The notes below the pieces were generated by a model. That model saw only the letters and a program-made list of their open reading frames with translations. It searched no databases and had not been told where the DNA came from. From NCBI GenBank assembly GCA_963556255.1, contig OY744604.1, forward strand, positions 73,014,279 to 73,078,278: a stretch of 64,000 nucleotides of DNA, written 5' to 3'. The stretch comes from Allolobophora icterica (taxonomy: Eukaryota > Annelida > Clitellata > Crassiclitellata > Lumbricidae). The number at the start of each line of letters is the position of its first letter. Positions within the stretch are counted from its first letter, which is position 1. The translations under genes and the position numbers were made by a program. Below, piece by piece: positions 46,716 through 58,298 of this stretch.

Positions 46716-47125
46716 CACAGGCGTAGCTATGGGTACAGAGGGGGTACATGTGTCCCCGGGCGCCAAGGAAAGGGGCGCCAAAATGTGGGTTAAGATAAAT
46801 AATTTTACTCTTAATTTTGATGCAGTTTTAACTAATTTTTCCCAGATAAATTTGTAAGATTTGATTTGGCGCCCCAACTATCTCCAGTTACATCTTCGAT
46901 CATTATTTACTTACTAACCAGTTCTCAGGTATGATTTTGGCGCCCTATTGTTCACTAAGGGGTAGCATGCATGTACTATCTGTATTTTTCATACTTTATT
47001 TAATTAAAATTAAAATTTCCATTCGATTATTTGGAGCATGTGAAATAGTAAAACGGAGGGGAGGTGATGGGGGCGCCAAATTCATAGTTCGTCCTCGGGC
47101 TCAAAATGTCCTAGCTACGCCGCTG
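46716..47125. mobile_element. 410-bp hAT-like MITE
   Basis: Left CACAGGCGTAGCT, right AGCTACGCCGCTG, flanks CTGGAAAC and CTAGAAAC (seven of eight bases). Nested in the 3.1-kb element. Confidence 0.72.
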
Positions 47126-47406
47126 CTAGAAACTAGGCCTAAAATGATCTAAGTTAATTTAAAACTAAGAGATACATTGAAGCTCACATGAACAGCGAAG
47201 ATTTACAGTTCACTGAATTATGATTTTAAAGTTTCATTGACATTTATAGCAACGAATGACGTAATAACTCCAAATGAGTCACTACGTTGGCCACAGGAAT
47301 CAACCGAAAAAAATATTCCAGGTAGTCAAAGTGCCGCCCCCCTCGAGTGGCCGCCCGGTGCGACCGCACCCCCTTGCACCCCCCACGCGCCGCCACTGAT
47401 GCGGCT

Positions 47407-48816
47407 TATATGACTATATATAGTCTTTTATAGAAATACAGAGGTTACAAGGCCGCATTAAGTAAATTATCTCGGACTAGAGATATGATAAAATAATTTC
47501 TCAAGAGTTAAAATGTTCACAAATATACTTTGACGAAAGAGAACCGAACAACACTCGTCCCAACAAAGCAGCTTCAACCTCAGACGGCGATGACTTCGGC
47601 CAAACCTGCACCAACGACAATTCAGCAACTCGGTCGGTCACACGGGGCAAGATACAATTAAAGAGCTATATCAGACGTCGTAACTAAGAATAGTCACTTA
47701 ATTCGGTCCTCCTACTAAAATTATAAATAACTGAGCATTGGCTTAACCTAACAAACAGGGTCTCGTCAGACCAAAATCTAAATACCAAGCTTCCTCATCC
47801 TAACATACACTAGCCTAACTAAAACGACCACTCCCTTTTAGAAAGCAGTTGAACATAACAAGCTTAACCAAACGATGACGAATCTAGCAGAGAACTAAAC
47901 AGAGATACGAATCTACGTAAAAAGGTAATTAGATCCAGCAAAATAATATAATATAATAAATAAATAAATAAATATATATATATTATATATATCAGAGAAA
48001 AATAGATGTCTTTCCGTTCTAGCCGGATTCTCTAATCGGCCCTATCATAAGTAAGCAGGACACGGTCAAGAACTCCTAAGGTCTGAAGTGAAATTCACTG
48101 GCCATAAGTCTCACCAGTAGACGTCGCTTTCTTCGGCATCCGGGAAAAGCATTCTTCCCATGAGGGCTTAGAACCTGATCGCCCAGACCGGAATGAGAAT
48201 GGGGTTCGCTAAAGTATCTTAGCCTCGGGTTAACATGTCTGCCATCCGTTCAACCGGTTTTTTCTTAACCATGACCAATTTTCGCACTTCTAAGTCAGTG
48301 CATTAGGCAATTCCGAGAAAAGTGAAATTATGGTATAGTACATCCGTTGCGGTATTTTTAGATACTGAATTGATTTGAAACCAAGAGTGATGCAGTGATG
48401 CTTAGAGTTTTAGTGACAACGATGCTAGTGGGCTGGAGAAAATTTTTTTCACTACCGCTACAGCCGGGTTAAACGTATCAGATTACATGTTATCCAGGAA
48501 GATGCGTGAATGTTGAAGCGTTTGTGCGAAGCAGAATGATCAGTAGAGTAGCTTTCATAGAATTACACATTACCAAACTCGAGTAATTTCACTGAAATTT
48601 AAACCAATTTTTCAGTGCATGAAATTTATAAATCAAACTATAGGAACTGTCATACAAATGCAAAACGTCAAAAGAATAATAAAAGCCTAAAACCATCTCG
48701 TGGTTATTTAAAATCCACGTCGACCTACAGTATGTCAACGCCTTGCAACATCTGCTGTGTGTAGGCCTAACTCTAGTTTTATCTTTAGTGATCTTTCGTC
48801 ACTAATTTGCCTGAGG
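47407..48816. other. Gap between gene B tail exon and hAT-like element
   Basis: Holds the 47430-47505 copy of the flank repeat and an (ATAA)n/AT run near 47945-47995. The rest, including the probable 3' untranslated region of gene B, shows no recognised feature. Confidence 0.4.
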
Positions 48817-49037
48817 TTATGCATGGATTAATTTAGAGCTGTCCAGGGTGTCAAAGGCAGCGGGACTACCGAATCCCTGATTCAAATGTTCATAGCGGAA
48901 TTCGTCGATGTTGCCTGTCGTCATGGAATACTCTGGTTCAAAGACAAGAACAGGACGACCCTCGTACACAGATTCAGTTCCTTGAGTCTTCACCGAATTA
49001 TTTGCAGGTCTTATGCTCTGATTTGTTTCTCGTTGAC
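48817..49037 (-). CDS. Receptor gene B cytoplasmic-tail terminal exon (set 1)
   Basis: The 221-base terminal exon (acceptor CTGCAG, phase 1) encodes 72 residues ending SKLIHA and a stop. It joins the TM exon as EEE-Gly-Gln-Arg-Glu. Tyrosine motifs are SVYEG, PEYSM and FRYEHL (Y-x-x-L). There is no Y-x-N or SxYxxI motif as in set 2. The tail is cytoplasmic by topology after the membrane span. Assignment to gene B rests on position and phase. Confidence 0.8.
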
Positions 49038-50937
49038 CTGCAGTGAACAAGGTTTTAGTCAATGCATCTAAGTTTCGTTTGAATAATAATTAGTAAAATT
49101 ACTCGTGCGAAGATGAAAACCGTACCAATATTACAGTAAAACTAATGCTTAGGCTAATCTTTGAGTGAGGATAATTATGTTCCATTCTTGGCGATCTATA
49201 ATAAGAATGCGATAACCCGTTTCATAGCGCTGATGCGTTATGATTGAACGATTGTCGATATTAGACTACAGTGAGTTGTCCAAACCTTGAAAAGAGATGA
49301 TGTTTCTTATTGTGTTAGCACACGCAATAGAGTTTTGTTGATACTTCGGTCATATTCTTTTATAAAAATTGTGATTTACTTTAGCCTCAGGTTCAATGTA
49401 TTTTCTGAGCCAACGAAGGATAATATATTGTATTTGTTAGGGAATAACCGGAAATCGCATCAGACAGTTGCCTCGGCCGAATATCGCGTTTTCGGCACTA
49501 TTCACCTCAGCAAATGCTGTACACGCAATAGCTGCAAATAAAACTTTATTTTTGCACAATTCTATATATTCAATAATTTGTTTAACATTTCTTTTGATAT
49601 AATAATTATTAATTATGTGGAGTTTGAGCTTTTTGCAGTTTAAAAAAATTCGTCAGATTGCCTATACCGCCGCCATGGCGGAAACAAATATAGAGCATTG
49701 AGTGTAGAGTCATCATAGTTTTCATATATTGCACTATGATTCAACTTCATGCTTTTCTAGTTTTTAAGGTTTCTTTACCCAGTTACACTGTACACTTAAA
49801 ATGTTGTACACTTAAAATGTTGCAAGTAGACATAAAAAGTTCGGTCTGATTTTGTATTGCTAATCCTGCACTATAAAACTGATGTGCTATAATTTTGAGT
49901 GGAGAGACCTTACTTTGTGAAGACGCCGGGAAAGATTTAGGAACAAGGTAAGTTTCGTGTAGGCCCTACAGATTGGAATTTACGTAGAAACTTTAACCAC
50001 ATGCTCTATTTTTGCAAGAACCTTCAATTTCCTTATAAAAGAAGTATTTTTGAATAGATGATTTTAATTTGCGTATGATATAAACAGTTACGACTGTACC
50101 CAGTAAGAAATTATTTGGCAAGGTGATGAGGTAAAGTAATATTCGTTAGCGGACACGTTCCTCTGTTACCTCTGGTGGCCGCATGAAATGTTGCCGTCAC
50201 TCGAATATAAGTCGTAACCCCAGCATAAAAGTTTTTTAATTGTCCAAAATTTTTCGACTTAGGCCTATATTCGAGTAGGCTACATGAAAACGTGAAGCTT
50301 CGCATATGTTACAAATGGTACTCGATTCGTACCCGGATCCAGCAAATAGTACATCCAAAAACTCGGGGTTCGGTGCTCGGTGGAAAATGTCTATCCGGTT
50401 ATTCCCTAGTGTTTGCAGTTTTCGTTTGTGTTTGGCATCACTCTAGGAGACGCGTTTATTTCGAGGGAAGCTTAAACAAATGACAAATGATATGCATACG
50501 TTTTGAGAAATAAATCGTAATTTCATATGAAACAGCGGCTGTTTCGGCTAATCAATCGACGTTTATCTTTCTAGCTCAAAGTATTAAAGCGGGCATAGCT
50601 AATCACGTTGTACAACTGAATAATACGTCGGGAGAACGCAGCTTCCAGCAGACACTCACTGAGACAATGATATCTCAATGTTGTCCAACGTACATGTATA
50701 GTCCCAACACGTGTGCTAATAAGACAACACCACCTTTCTGCTAATAAACTCCCCAACAGCAACGTCATATACTGAATATATAAAGTGAAAATATCATGAC
50801 TGTCACATGTGAGCTTTCCTAGGTACGACCAACATAATGTCCATGCGTTGCTGCTGAGGATTATCTTTATGTGAATAGGCTGGTTTCCCTAGCGCATCTT
50901 TTGTGCGGCAATGCGATATTTCGGCGATTTATATTAC
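49038..50937 (-). other. Intron of gene B, nothing recognised
   Basis: Two short direct ACACTTAAAATGTTG repeats near 49790-49825 are the only pattern noted. Confidence 0.4.
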
Positions 50938-51066
50938 CTTCTTCTTCTCTTGATATTGCTCTGCATCGGCTCACGATGAAAAATATTGCTACTCCAGTTT
51001 GACCAAGGACGCAAATCACCAAAAGCACCGCGAGAACGATTATGATGACGTTTGAATCAGTTTGGT
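50938..51066 (-). CDS. Receptor gene B transmembrane exon (set 1)
   Basis: The 129-base symmetric phase 1-1 exon (acceptor ATCTTAG, donor GAAG/GTAATA) encodes QTDSNVIIIVLAVLLVICVL, then GQTGVAIFFIVSRCRAISRE and EEE. One long hydrophobic helix is followed by a basic segment, so the C-terminus is cytoplasmic. It joins the Ig exon only if that intron starts with GC; with the GT donor the frame would hit a stop within four codons here. Confidence 0.85.
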
Positions 51067-52769
51067 CTAAGATAACAAAAAGTCACCAATAAGAGCTATA
51101 TTATTGTAATTGGATGTGTGTCACAGCATATTCTTGACTTCCAAAACGCAGTTTGAAGTTTTAGAACGTAATTGAGAGCTTTAAACTACGGTCTGAATGT
51201 CTAATCAACTATCAATTGTCTTAATAATGAATGGTAATTTGCATATAGCTGACAAAAGAGTCGATTAGATTATATTACGGTAGACTAGATTAATTACCTC
51301 GTTCATGTCAGATTATATAATAACAGATCAAACTAGATAGGACAAGAAAAAACCATATTTGCTATGCTTCTAGCTGTTAGATTAGATCACAGCAGATCAG
51401 ATTAGAGTATAATAGATTGGCTCAGATCAGATTTGATGATGGAACCGTCATGGAAATTCTTATATCTATACAGACTATATCTGTTTGCGTTAATTTAACT
51501 GTTACCATTATACAAACATATCACCCCAGACTTCGATTTACTGTAGATTTCGATATCCTGCATGCAAAAGAAGTGCTTGAAATAAAAAATACAGACACTT
51601 ACCTAGTAAAATGTCTTTAAGCAATTGCTTCATATTAATTTACCTGGGCCACTTATTGTAGTCATTGTGGTAGGAACTAAAACCGAACAAACAACTGTCA
51701 ATGAAATATCTCTTAGATCATAATTTTTTTCTCCGCTTAGATTTGCTGACTTTCGTTCTTGCCCAAGAAAACCCCGGTAACAGATGTATTGGTGGTTGCA
51801 TGGTTAGTATGGTGGTCATTTGGCTTCCGTCTTTTACGGATGCGTCAGAAAGGAGATAGAGCCTACTGCTCTCATGCGAGCCTTCGTTCGTTTTCAATAA
51901 TAAATCTATGTTATGTAGATTAGATTTAGTCAGTTCAGGTCCGACCATATTAGATAGTTAAATTAGATTACATTTAGCCAGATTTATTTCAAAATAGATC
52001 AAAGTAGCTAAGATGAGATTATATCATATTTGATTTGTAATAATCCGAGTAGATTAGATTAGATCAAAGCAGATAAAATTTGACTAGAATATATATATCA
52101 GATTACATAAGATTACAGTATGGAAACCTTCATGTATCTATATAGGCCATATCTATTTAACTAAAGTGTTACAATTATAGACTTATATAGCAGCTCAGAT
52201 TCCGATTTACTTATACTGGCAAAACAAGTAAAAACATACGTTGCAAAATGTCTTTAAGCAGTTGCTCTTTACTAGTTTACTTGACCACTTAATGTAGACG
52301 CTGCGGTAGAAATTAAAACCGAGTGAAATACGATCAAAGAAATTTTCGCTGATCACACCTCAGCCGAGATTTTAATTATGGGATCTGCTGACTTTGATTC
52401 TAGTTTAGGATAGACTCCATTATATGTCGAACTAGTAAAATCCCAGTAACAGATGTTTTTCGAAGTTCCTTATTTATTATTATGATGTTCTTTTTGCCTC
52501 TCTGTCTTATTGCTGTGTCAGAAAAAGAGTTCAATCGAGCCTTCGTTCGTTATTTACAATACTACAATTACAGCATGTGGACTTAATTTAATGAGTTCAT
52601 TCCAGGTCATACTAGATCAAATTGGATTAGATTAAATTGAACTAGATTAGCTTAGAATAAATCAGAATACACTAGATTTGCTTATCTAAGTTAGGCCAGA
52701 ATCGGTTTCATCTAAACATATTAGATTAGAGCCGATAAGGTCAAGAGAGTTCATAATGAATCATCGTAT
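51067..52769. repeat. Diverged tandem duplication of about 690 bp with AGATTAGAT-rich borders
   Basis: Blocks at about 51420-51960 and 52110-52640 share AAAATGTCTTTAAGCA, GCCTTCGTTCGTT and ATCTATA segments in the same order. AGATTAGATCAGAT-type low complexity surrounds each block (51240-51430, 51940-52100, 52590-52740). It is non-coding and lies in the gene B intron. Confidence 0.65.
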
Positions 52770-53700
52770 CTAAGAATTCATAAAGCCCCTCTCACAAAAT
52801 AGCTATCCAGAGACTCTCTCAGAACGAAAGCCCATTGAAACAGAAATGCCTTTAAGGAACGAGAGACCGATGAGCAGAAGCCAGACATTAGTTTGACCCT
52901 AAGTACGGGGAGGTCATTCCAGATTGAGGAACCCACAACAACAAACGCCCGGGGTTGCGCAAAGGCGATCCCAGTCATAGGAAGAAAAAGGTCAAGTCGA
53001 TTTGCAAAACACAAGAGGTGAGACGAGGATACAGATAGCGGCTTACTCAAAAAGTCCGTGAGGTTTTCGGGGCAGCACCCAGTTCCGATTTGGAAACGGG
53101 AGAGTGGATCTTATACCGGATGCGCTCAACAATAGGGATCAAGTGCAAGGCTTCAAGCAGGTAAGTAGATATGTGTGCAAAGCGGGGCAGTCGGGCTCTG
53201 AGCCTAGCTGATGCATTTCAGGCTGACTGAAGGGGGGGAGGCGTTGTTTAAGGAGATCCATGAGAAGCGAGTTTCAAATGTCCAAACGTAAGCAGACAAA
53301 TGCATGGACAATGGTTGTAAAGGCAGAAGGTGAGACCGAACGTGTGATGGCCCTGAGACGCCTTAGTTAAAATAAGCAGGAACGAGTCAGGCTCCAGATA
53401 TGCTCTTTGAACGTGAGGGTGAGATCAAGTTTGACACCCATATCACGGACGGTAGAGGAGTATGCGTAAGGTGTGAATTAATCAGACAATAATAGAAAGT
53501 TGAGTTTAGCAAGCTGTTGCATATCTCGAAACCATATCAAATGAGTCTTAGTAGTGCTCAGGCAGAGACGGTTAGACGACATCTAGTAGTGTAGGTCAGA
53601 GACAAGGCAGTTTAGTCAATAGAGCGGGCAAGGGAGAGTTTATCAGTTGATGGACCATGCACAAAAGCCTGGGCATCATCTGCATGACGATGGCCATTGG
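52770..53700 (-). pseudogene. L2/CR1-like LINE RT/C-terminal fragment
   Basis: The C-terminal frame (52778-53050) reads PRAFVVVGSSIWNDLPVLRV followed by a VSRSLKAFLFQW motif, typical of the tail of these elements. Further upstream broken frames include ADDAQAFV near 53670, corresponding to the RT active site. Many stops. Confidence 0.65.
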
Positions 53701-53708
53701 CCACATGT

Positions 53709-53930
53709 TTAGTCATGGGCACTAAACTAATTTAAAAAAAGTTAAACTTCAAGAATTTTTCAACTAAGATAAAGCAGTTTAACTAAAGTTGGCAACTGAT
53801 TTTGTAAATATTAACTAAACTAAATAGTAGTTAGTAAAAAAACTCCAACTTTTTAGTAAAATTTTACGACAAACATTTTCACAATAACAGAGGTTAGGTG
53901 AACTGTAATAAGCTACACATAGTTGAATAT
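53709..53930. mobile_element. Truncated copy of the ATGGGCACTAAACTA repeat, unoccupied by the LTR element
   Basis: Collinear with 2059-2070 plus 9320-9504, with GGCAC present once. It therefore represents the pre-insertion state of the repeat. Confidence 0.75.
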
Positions 53931-53984
53931 ACATGCAGCGCTTGTGTAAGGTATTTAAACGCGCTACATTAAGTGTCTTGATAC

Positions 53985-54105
53985 AAACATACATACATAC
54001 ATACATACATACATACATGCATACATACATACATACATACATACATACATACATACATACATGCATACATACATACATACATACATACATACATACATAC
54101 GTACA
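53985..54105. repeat. (CATA)n microsatellite
   Basis: About 29 units with two GCAT variants. Confidence 0.95.
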
Positions 54106-54182
54106 TTCATTTTTGCATATATACTTAAGTAGAAAGGCTACATGCAGCGAACATTAAACAGTAATCAAACAGTAATACTTGC

Positions 54183-54521
54183 CCACAACTGTGACGACTG
54201 AACTAGAGGAGGCAAGGTTGATATCAATGCATGTGTAGACCCCGGCCTGGACCGGAGTAACAACTGTTATCACTAGATTGCAGACTCCTGGTCCACCGTT
54301 TAGCACATAATACTTTGCATTATATCCGGAGTTGACTTTGCAAAAGGATGCAATGACTGTGGTATTTTCATCCGTTCCATCTCTGCTCAAAGTCCAACTT
54401 GGAAGGTAACCAGTTGCATTACTTGTGCAGTCCAGTTGTACTCGACTGCCAATGTCTACGGTTAAGCTCTTTGGTGCATTTGTTATCGCGCTATGGGCAA
54501 CTACAAAGCCATCGCACCAAA
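54183..54521 (-). CDS. Receptor gene B Ig-like domain exon
   Basis: The 339-base phase 1-1 exon encodes WCDGFVVAHSAITNAPKSL, then GSRVQLDC (first Ig Cys), PSWTLSRD (core Trp), NLVITVVTPVQAGVYTC (second Ig Cys in the AGVYTC signature) and SSSSVVTVV. This is one extracellular Ig-like domain placed between CUB3 and the membrane. The acceptor is ACACAG. The donor is best read as GTGG/GCAAGT, the third GC donor of the family. No gene A counterpart is in the window. Confidence 0.85.
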
Positions 54522-54965
54522 CTGTGTTAAAAGCTCATGACAGTATACACAATATTATCAAAACAACAAGCCTTTATATAACGATGAAAAAGGTGAACAT
54601 TGATAACATGCTGATTCCTGTTAGTACCGGTATCCTGTGTCTAATACAGATGATGCAAGACCAGCTGATACATTACACATATAATTTTATAATAGCTGGG
54701 TATCCAAATCTCTGTCCAGTAGAGCGGCGCCGGATAGTAGTATTCGATTAGGTTCGGATCCAAACAGTTTGCTCCTTTTCAGCCGAACAGAATTGTTGCA
54801 AACGGACACGAAAAAGGTAATGCGCACATAAATGACAAAGCTGTCATATTCGGTTAGCATTGCAAAAAGAATTCATCTGTAGAGGTAACTATCGTCCACG
54901 CGGTGCAAAAAACTAGATATGAAATAAATTTGAGCAAAAAACCTGGAAATAACCGAAAGGCATAC
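54522..54965 (-). other. Gene B intron, nothing recognised
   Basis: Short intron between CUB3 and Ig. Confidence 0.5.
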
Positions 54966-55122
54966 CTAATGGATTGACCTGGTATTTGATGCTGAATCCA
55001 GTTCCTGAGACCGCATAGTTGGAATAGAAATATACCTGGACATAGCTGCACTGTGTATAGGAAACCATTGGTGGTATGGAATTGCCGCGATAGTAATGAA
55101 ACGAGTTACCATTGCAATAAAT
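54966..55122 (-). CDS. Receptor gene B, CUB3 second-half exon
   Basis: The 157-base exon encodes IYCNGNSFHYYRG, SYTQCSYVQVYFYSN and SGTGFSIKYQVNPL. It begins after CAG in phase 0 and ends G/GTATG in phase 1. Two cysteines and the GFSIKYQV end match the other second-half CUB exons. Together with 55847-56025 it completes the membrane-proximal CUB. Confidence 0.85.
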
Positions 55123-55846
55123 CTGAAACCATACGTTAGAATTCTTAAATGAAACCCTATTCTGCTAAAGAATGAATGACGTTTCTTAGTATGAAGCGAT
55201 GGCCAATTTCGCATATGGTTTTGATCATATACCAGAACAGCAGAGAAAAACGAAAGTCATAGTGTTGGAGACATTCGTTTTAGATGCTACTCACAAAGAC
55301 TTCAGAGACATCCCAATAATCTTAACAACACCTATCGTTATCAAAGTCACACCAATTACCCGCAAAGTTCATCCTCTTCAATGTCTAGCAGGTTAGGTAA
55401 ATTACACGCACTGAAAGAAACCTATGCTTTATATGGTATGTCTCGCATCGTCAACGGGGAACCTTCCATCTAATCAAATCTTTTAACTTCTAAAGCGTAT
55501 GGGTTATAATCAGTGGCAGTTTCAACTTAAACAGAAGTCAAATATCTGTGTGAACAGCCGGTCAAAACCTGATAGATCATGGTATCTACAAAGTAGGCTG
55601 CGGTTGGTAAAGAACTTGAAACAAACCAGCGTTATCTGATACGCCATTTGACAATAGACTGAACAAACCAAACTTTGCAGTACTTCGATCTTTGGATAGA
55701 AGTCTATTGTCAACTATCATGATCAGAATTTTGAAAAGTCATGCAAAGATATGTACTGACTAGCTTGCACATAGACATACTTATGTACGTGAATAAACAG
55801 AAATCTTTAACCAACTAATACGAAATAAAAATCCGTAAAGACAGAC
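55123..55846 (-). other. Gene B intron
   Basis: The part from about 55440 aligns with gene A 1360-1819. No other feature. Confidence 0.5.
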
Positions 55847-56025
55847 CCGGACATAATCTCCGGTTGAATTGTCGATGAAAGGTTCGAGGTCGAATGACTG
55901 GAAATCCAAGACCACTGAGCCGACAGGATACAGGTAGTAAGTGCAACGCATACCGCTGTATTTATTAGGAAAATTTGGAGACGTAATAATTCCGGATAAA
56001 CCAGCGTAATTTATCTTGCCGCACC
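55847..56025 (-). CDS. Receptor gene B, CUB3 first-half exon
   Basis: The 179-base exon encodes CGKINYAGLSGIITSPNFP, NKYSGMRCTYYLYP, LDFQSFDLEPF and STGDYVR. The acceptor is TTTTAG and the donor CGG/GTCTGT; phase 1 to 0. Same length as gene A 1820-1998 and most residues are shared. The donor is weak but GT, unlike CUB1. Confidence 0.85.
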
Positions 56026-56114
56026 CTAAAATAGTATCGCATAATTATTTATTAGTGTACATGTATTAGCTTATGTAAGGTCTTCCAATACAACATATTT
56101 ATCACTGCATTTGA

Positions 56115-56545
56115 ATCATTTCAATCAACTTCACTGGCTCCCTGTCCTAGTCCGCATTCAATTTAAGGTTCTTGTCCTCGTCCTCAAGTCCAAACTGGGT
56201 ACTACTCCCAAAAATCTCAGGGTCCTCAGCTGCCCCCGTTTTACTGCAGCTTAATCGCCGACCTATCCGCTCTCGTGTCCGTTATGTCCTCTGTGTAACG
56301 CGTGCCAGGACCACTCTTGCTCAAACTAAGCTTATGTGTTTTTCCAACATTGGGTCCTCCCTGTGGAATGCCCTTCCTTCCCATCTACATGTAACCTTAC
56401 TTTCTGGATCTCTTCCTACATCCCTTTCCGTGCTTAAAACCTTTTTCTTCTCTCGGGGCCTTCGCACTGGGAGCGCTACTGAATGGCCTTAGCTGTGATC
56501 GGCGCTATTCAAATCTCCTATACGATTTCGAACTCCCCTCAAAGT
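56115..56545 (+). pseudogene. L2-like LINE C-terminal fragment
   Basis: Broken frames read NQLHWLPVLVRIQFKVLVL near the left and LFLLSGPSHWERY at the end, the typical tail of L2/CR1-like ORF2. It sits in the short intron between CUB2 and CUB3 of gene B and is absent at that place in gene A. Confidence 0.65.
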
Positions 56546-57011
56546 AAATAAAACTTCGCTTGATGTGCTCTATAGGGGCAAAGAAGGAATCTTGGAAAGG
56601 AACGAGTAAAATAATGAGTCGTTAATATTTAAATAGACCTAATCATAATCAGTCTATTATTAAAATAGGCCGACGAATTTAAATTAAAGTAGAGTGTATT
56701 TTAAAAATTCCCAAGTGTTTAAAAATCAAATTCAGAATATTTTATAAATGGTCTCATAAAAACTGCCGATTTTTTCTACATCGTTACCGAAGTTTTTTTA
56801 TGACAATATGTCGGAATACAATAGCATACACGGTTCTGTCATCTACAACAATTTTTTCATATTAGTCTGATTCTCTGCACTAATTTTGTACAGAAGAACA
56901 CTGATATAACTGCATATTCAACAATGCAATAATCGTGAGACAAATGAAATCTCGAGAAATTAATGCATGAAACGAATTCCTTTTCTAGCCTATCCTTAAA
57001 ACAGTGCATAC

Positions 57012-57174
57012 CATCTGAAGTAACGGAATACAGAAGCTTAAAACCGCTGAAGACATTTGAATTGTCTGTATGGAACCATATCAGCACTTTATTGCAGTTG
57101 CTGATGTAAGCTGGTTCTGGTAGAGTTGAACCGCAGTATTTTGGCAATACGTAGCCGGTATTATCACATCTGAT
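57012..57174 (-). CDS. Receptor gene B, CUB2 second-half exon
   Basis: The 163-base exon encodes IRCDNTGYVLPKYCGST, SNCNKVLIWFHTDNSN and GFKLLYSVTSD. The acceptor is GTATAG and the donor GATG/GTATGC; phase 0 to 1. Paralogue of 12795-12957 with identical length. The cysteine pattern is also conserved. Confidence 0.88.
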
Positions 57175-57435
57175 CTATACGCAACACACATGCAAACTTA
57201 TAATTGCGAAATGGCATAAATTATCAAGGTAAAAGGATACAATTGATGTCATACTTTAGCTTTTCTTGAACACATTAATGATTATTACAAAATTATCGAC
57301 GTTTGCATTGTATCAGTGTTGATGGCATCTTGCCTTGAAGTTAGGAAGTAAGTGTTTCACTCGGGAAAGTAATTAGTTTTTTTTAATAATATAACTATTA
57401 CATCTAAACAGAGTAAATATTATTAAAATTCTCAC

Positions 57436-57614
57436 CTGAACCCAGTCACGTTGACAATCTGATTCCAAATTAAATTCCTGGAAACTCAATGCAAATGAAC
57501 TGTACTCTGATCTCCAAATTGAATAAGTGCAATTTTCATTGTTGTTGTAATTCTGCGGAAAGTTTGGCGATGAAATAATTCCAGACGAAGCAGTAAATAC
57601 GGTGTAACCACATG
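57436..57614 (-). CDS. Receptor gene B, CUB2 first-half exon
   Basis: The 179-base exon encodes CGYTVFTASSGIISSPNFPQ, NCTYSIWRS, LSFQEFNLES and CQRDWVQ. The acceptor is ACACAG and the canonical donor CAG/GTGAGA; phase 1 to 0. It is one codon shorter than its gene A paralogue (14978-15159). No long open frame marks it, so an ORF-based scan would miss it. Confidence 0.88.
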
Positions 57615-58202
57615 CTGTGTATCATATTAGAAGGAATTTGTTGTTGACAGCAATTTAAAAAATGTCCAACCTTTTAATATCAAACACTTAATTGAAACTG
57701 TAGGCCTACATGTACTTCAAAAATAATTTAGGTCTTGAACTGTACACGTGTTTTATCTGTCAAACCTATGCAACCTAAATATGCTGCTCCGTTTTATTAA
57801 AATCTCACTTTATGCATGTCAAAAACTATTTTTTAGCTTGCATTACATGTAGATAGGAGCAAGGGGTCATAACTCACAACACATAACACACCTTCATTTT
57901 TATAACCTCATTGAGACCCCTAGTAGTTTCCTAATGCCAACCCTAATCCATCCGATCCTTCGCTTTCGAAGCTTTCTCAACTCGCCTTAGCTGCCGCTCT
58001 GCCTCCTCGTTCTGGTCACTTTGGCAACCGGATTCGGACCTCAACTGGAAATTGATATTTGAATGACCCCTCTGATACGACGCAGCGCTTGTGAACAAGC
58101 TGGTGCCCTGCGCTTAGCTTTAGAGAAACGCTTTAGAAATTTACAGTTTACAATTATGATTTGGCAAAGGAAACCTTGAGCATCATCATCAATCATCAAC
58201 AT
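57615..58202 (-). other. Gene B intron with dispersed repeat at 58058-58135
   Basis: 57620-58000 aligns with gene A 15160-15490. The AAGCGCAGGGCACCAG repeat (inverted) follows. Confidence 0.5.
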
Positions 58203-58204
58203 CG

Positions 58205-58276
<72 letters not shown>

Positions 58277-58298
58277 ACAACAACATCATCATCATCAG
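58203..58298. repeat. (CAT)n microsatellite
   Basis: About 30 CAT units with a few CAA interruptions. Confidence 0.95.

Larger units (their letters stand above)
44291..47398. mobile_element. 3.1-kb hAT-like element, 8-bp duplication ATGCGGCT
   Basis: Ends CAGTGGCGGCGCGTGG and CCACGCGCCGCCACTG are perfect inverted repeats, flanked by ATGCGGCT at 44283-44290 and 47399-47406. The interior is a mosaic of an interrupted LINE, a second hAT remnant and a MITE. No intact transposase, so it was moved in trans or grew by later insertions. Confidence 0.9.
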
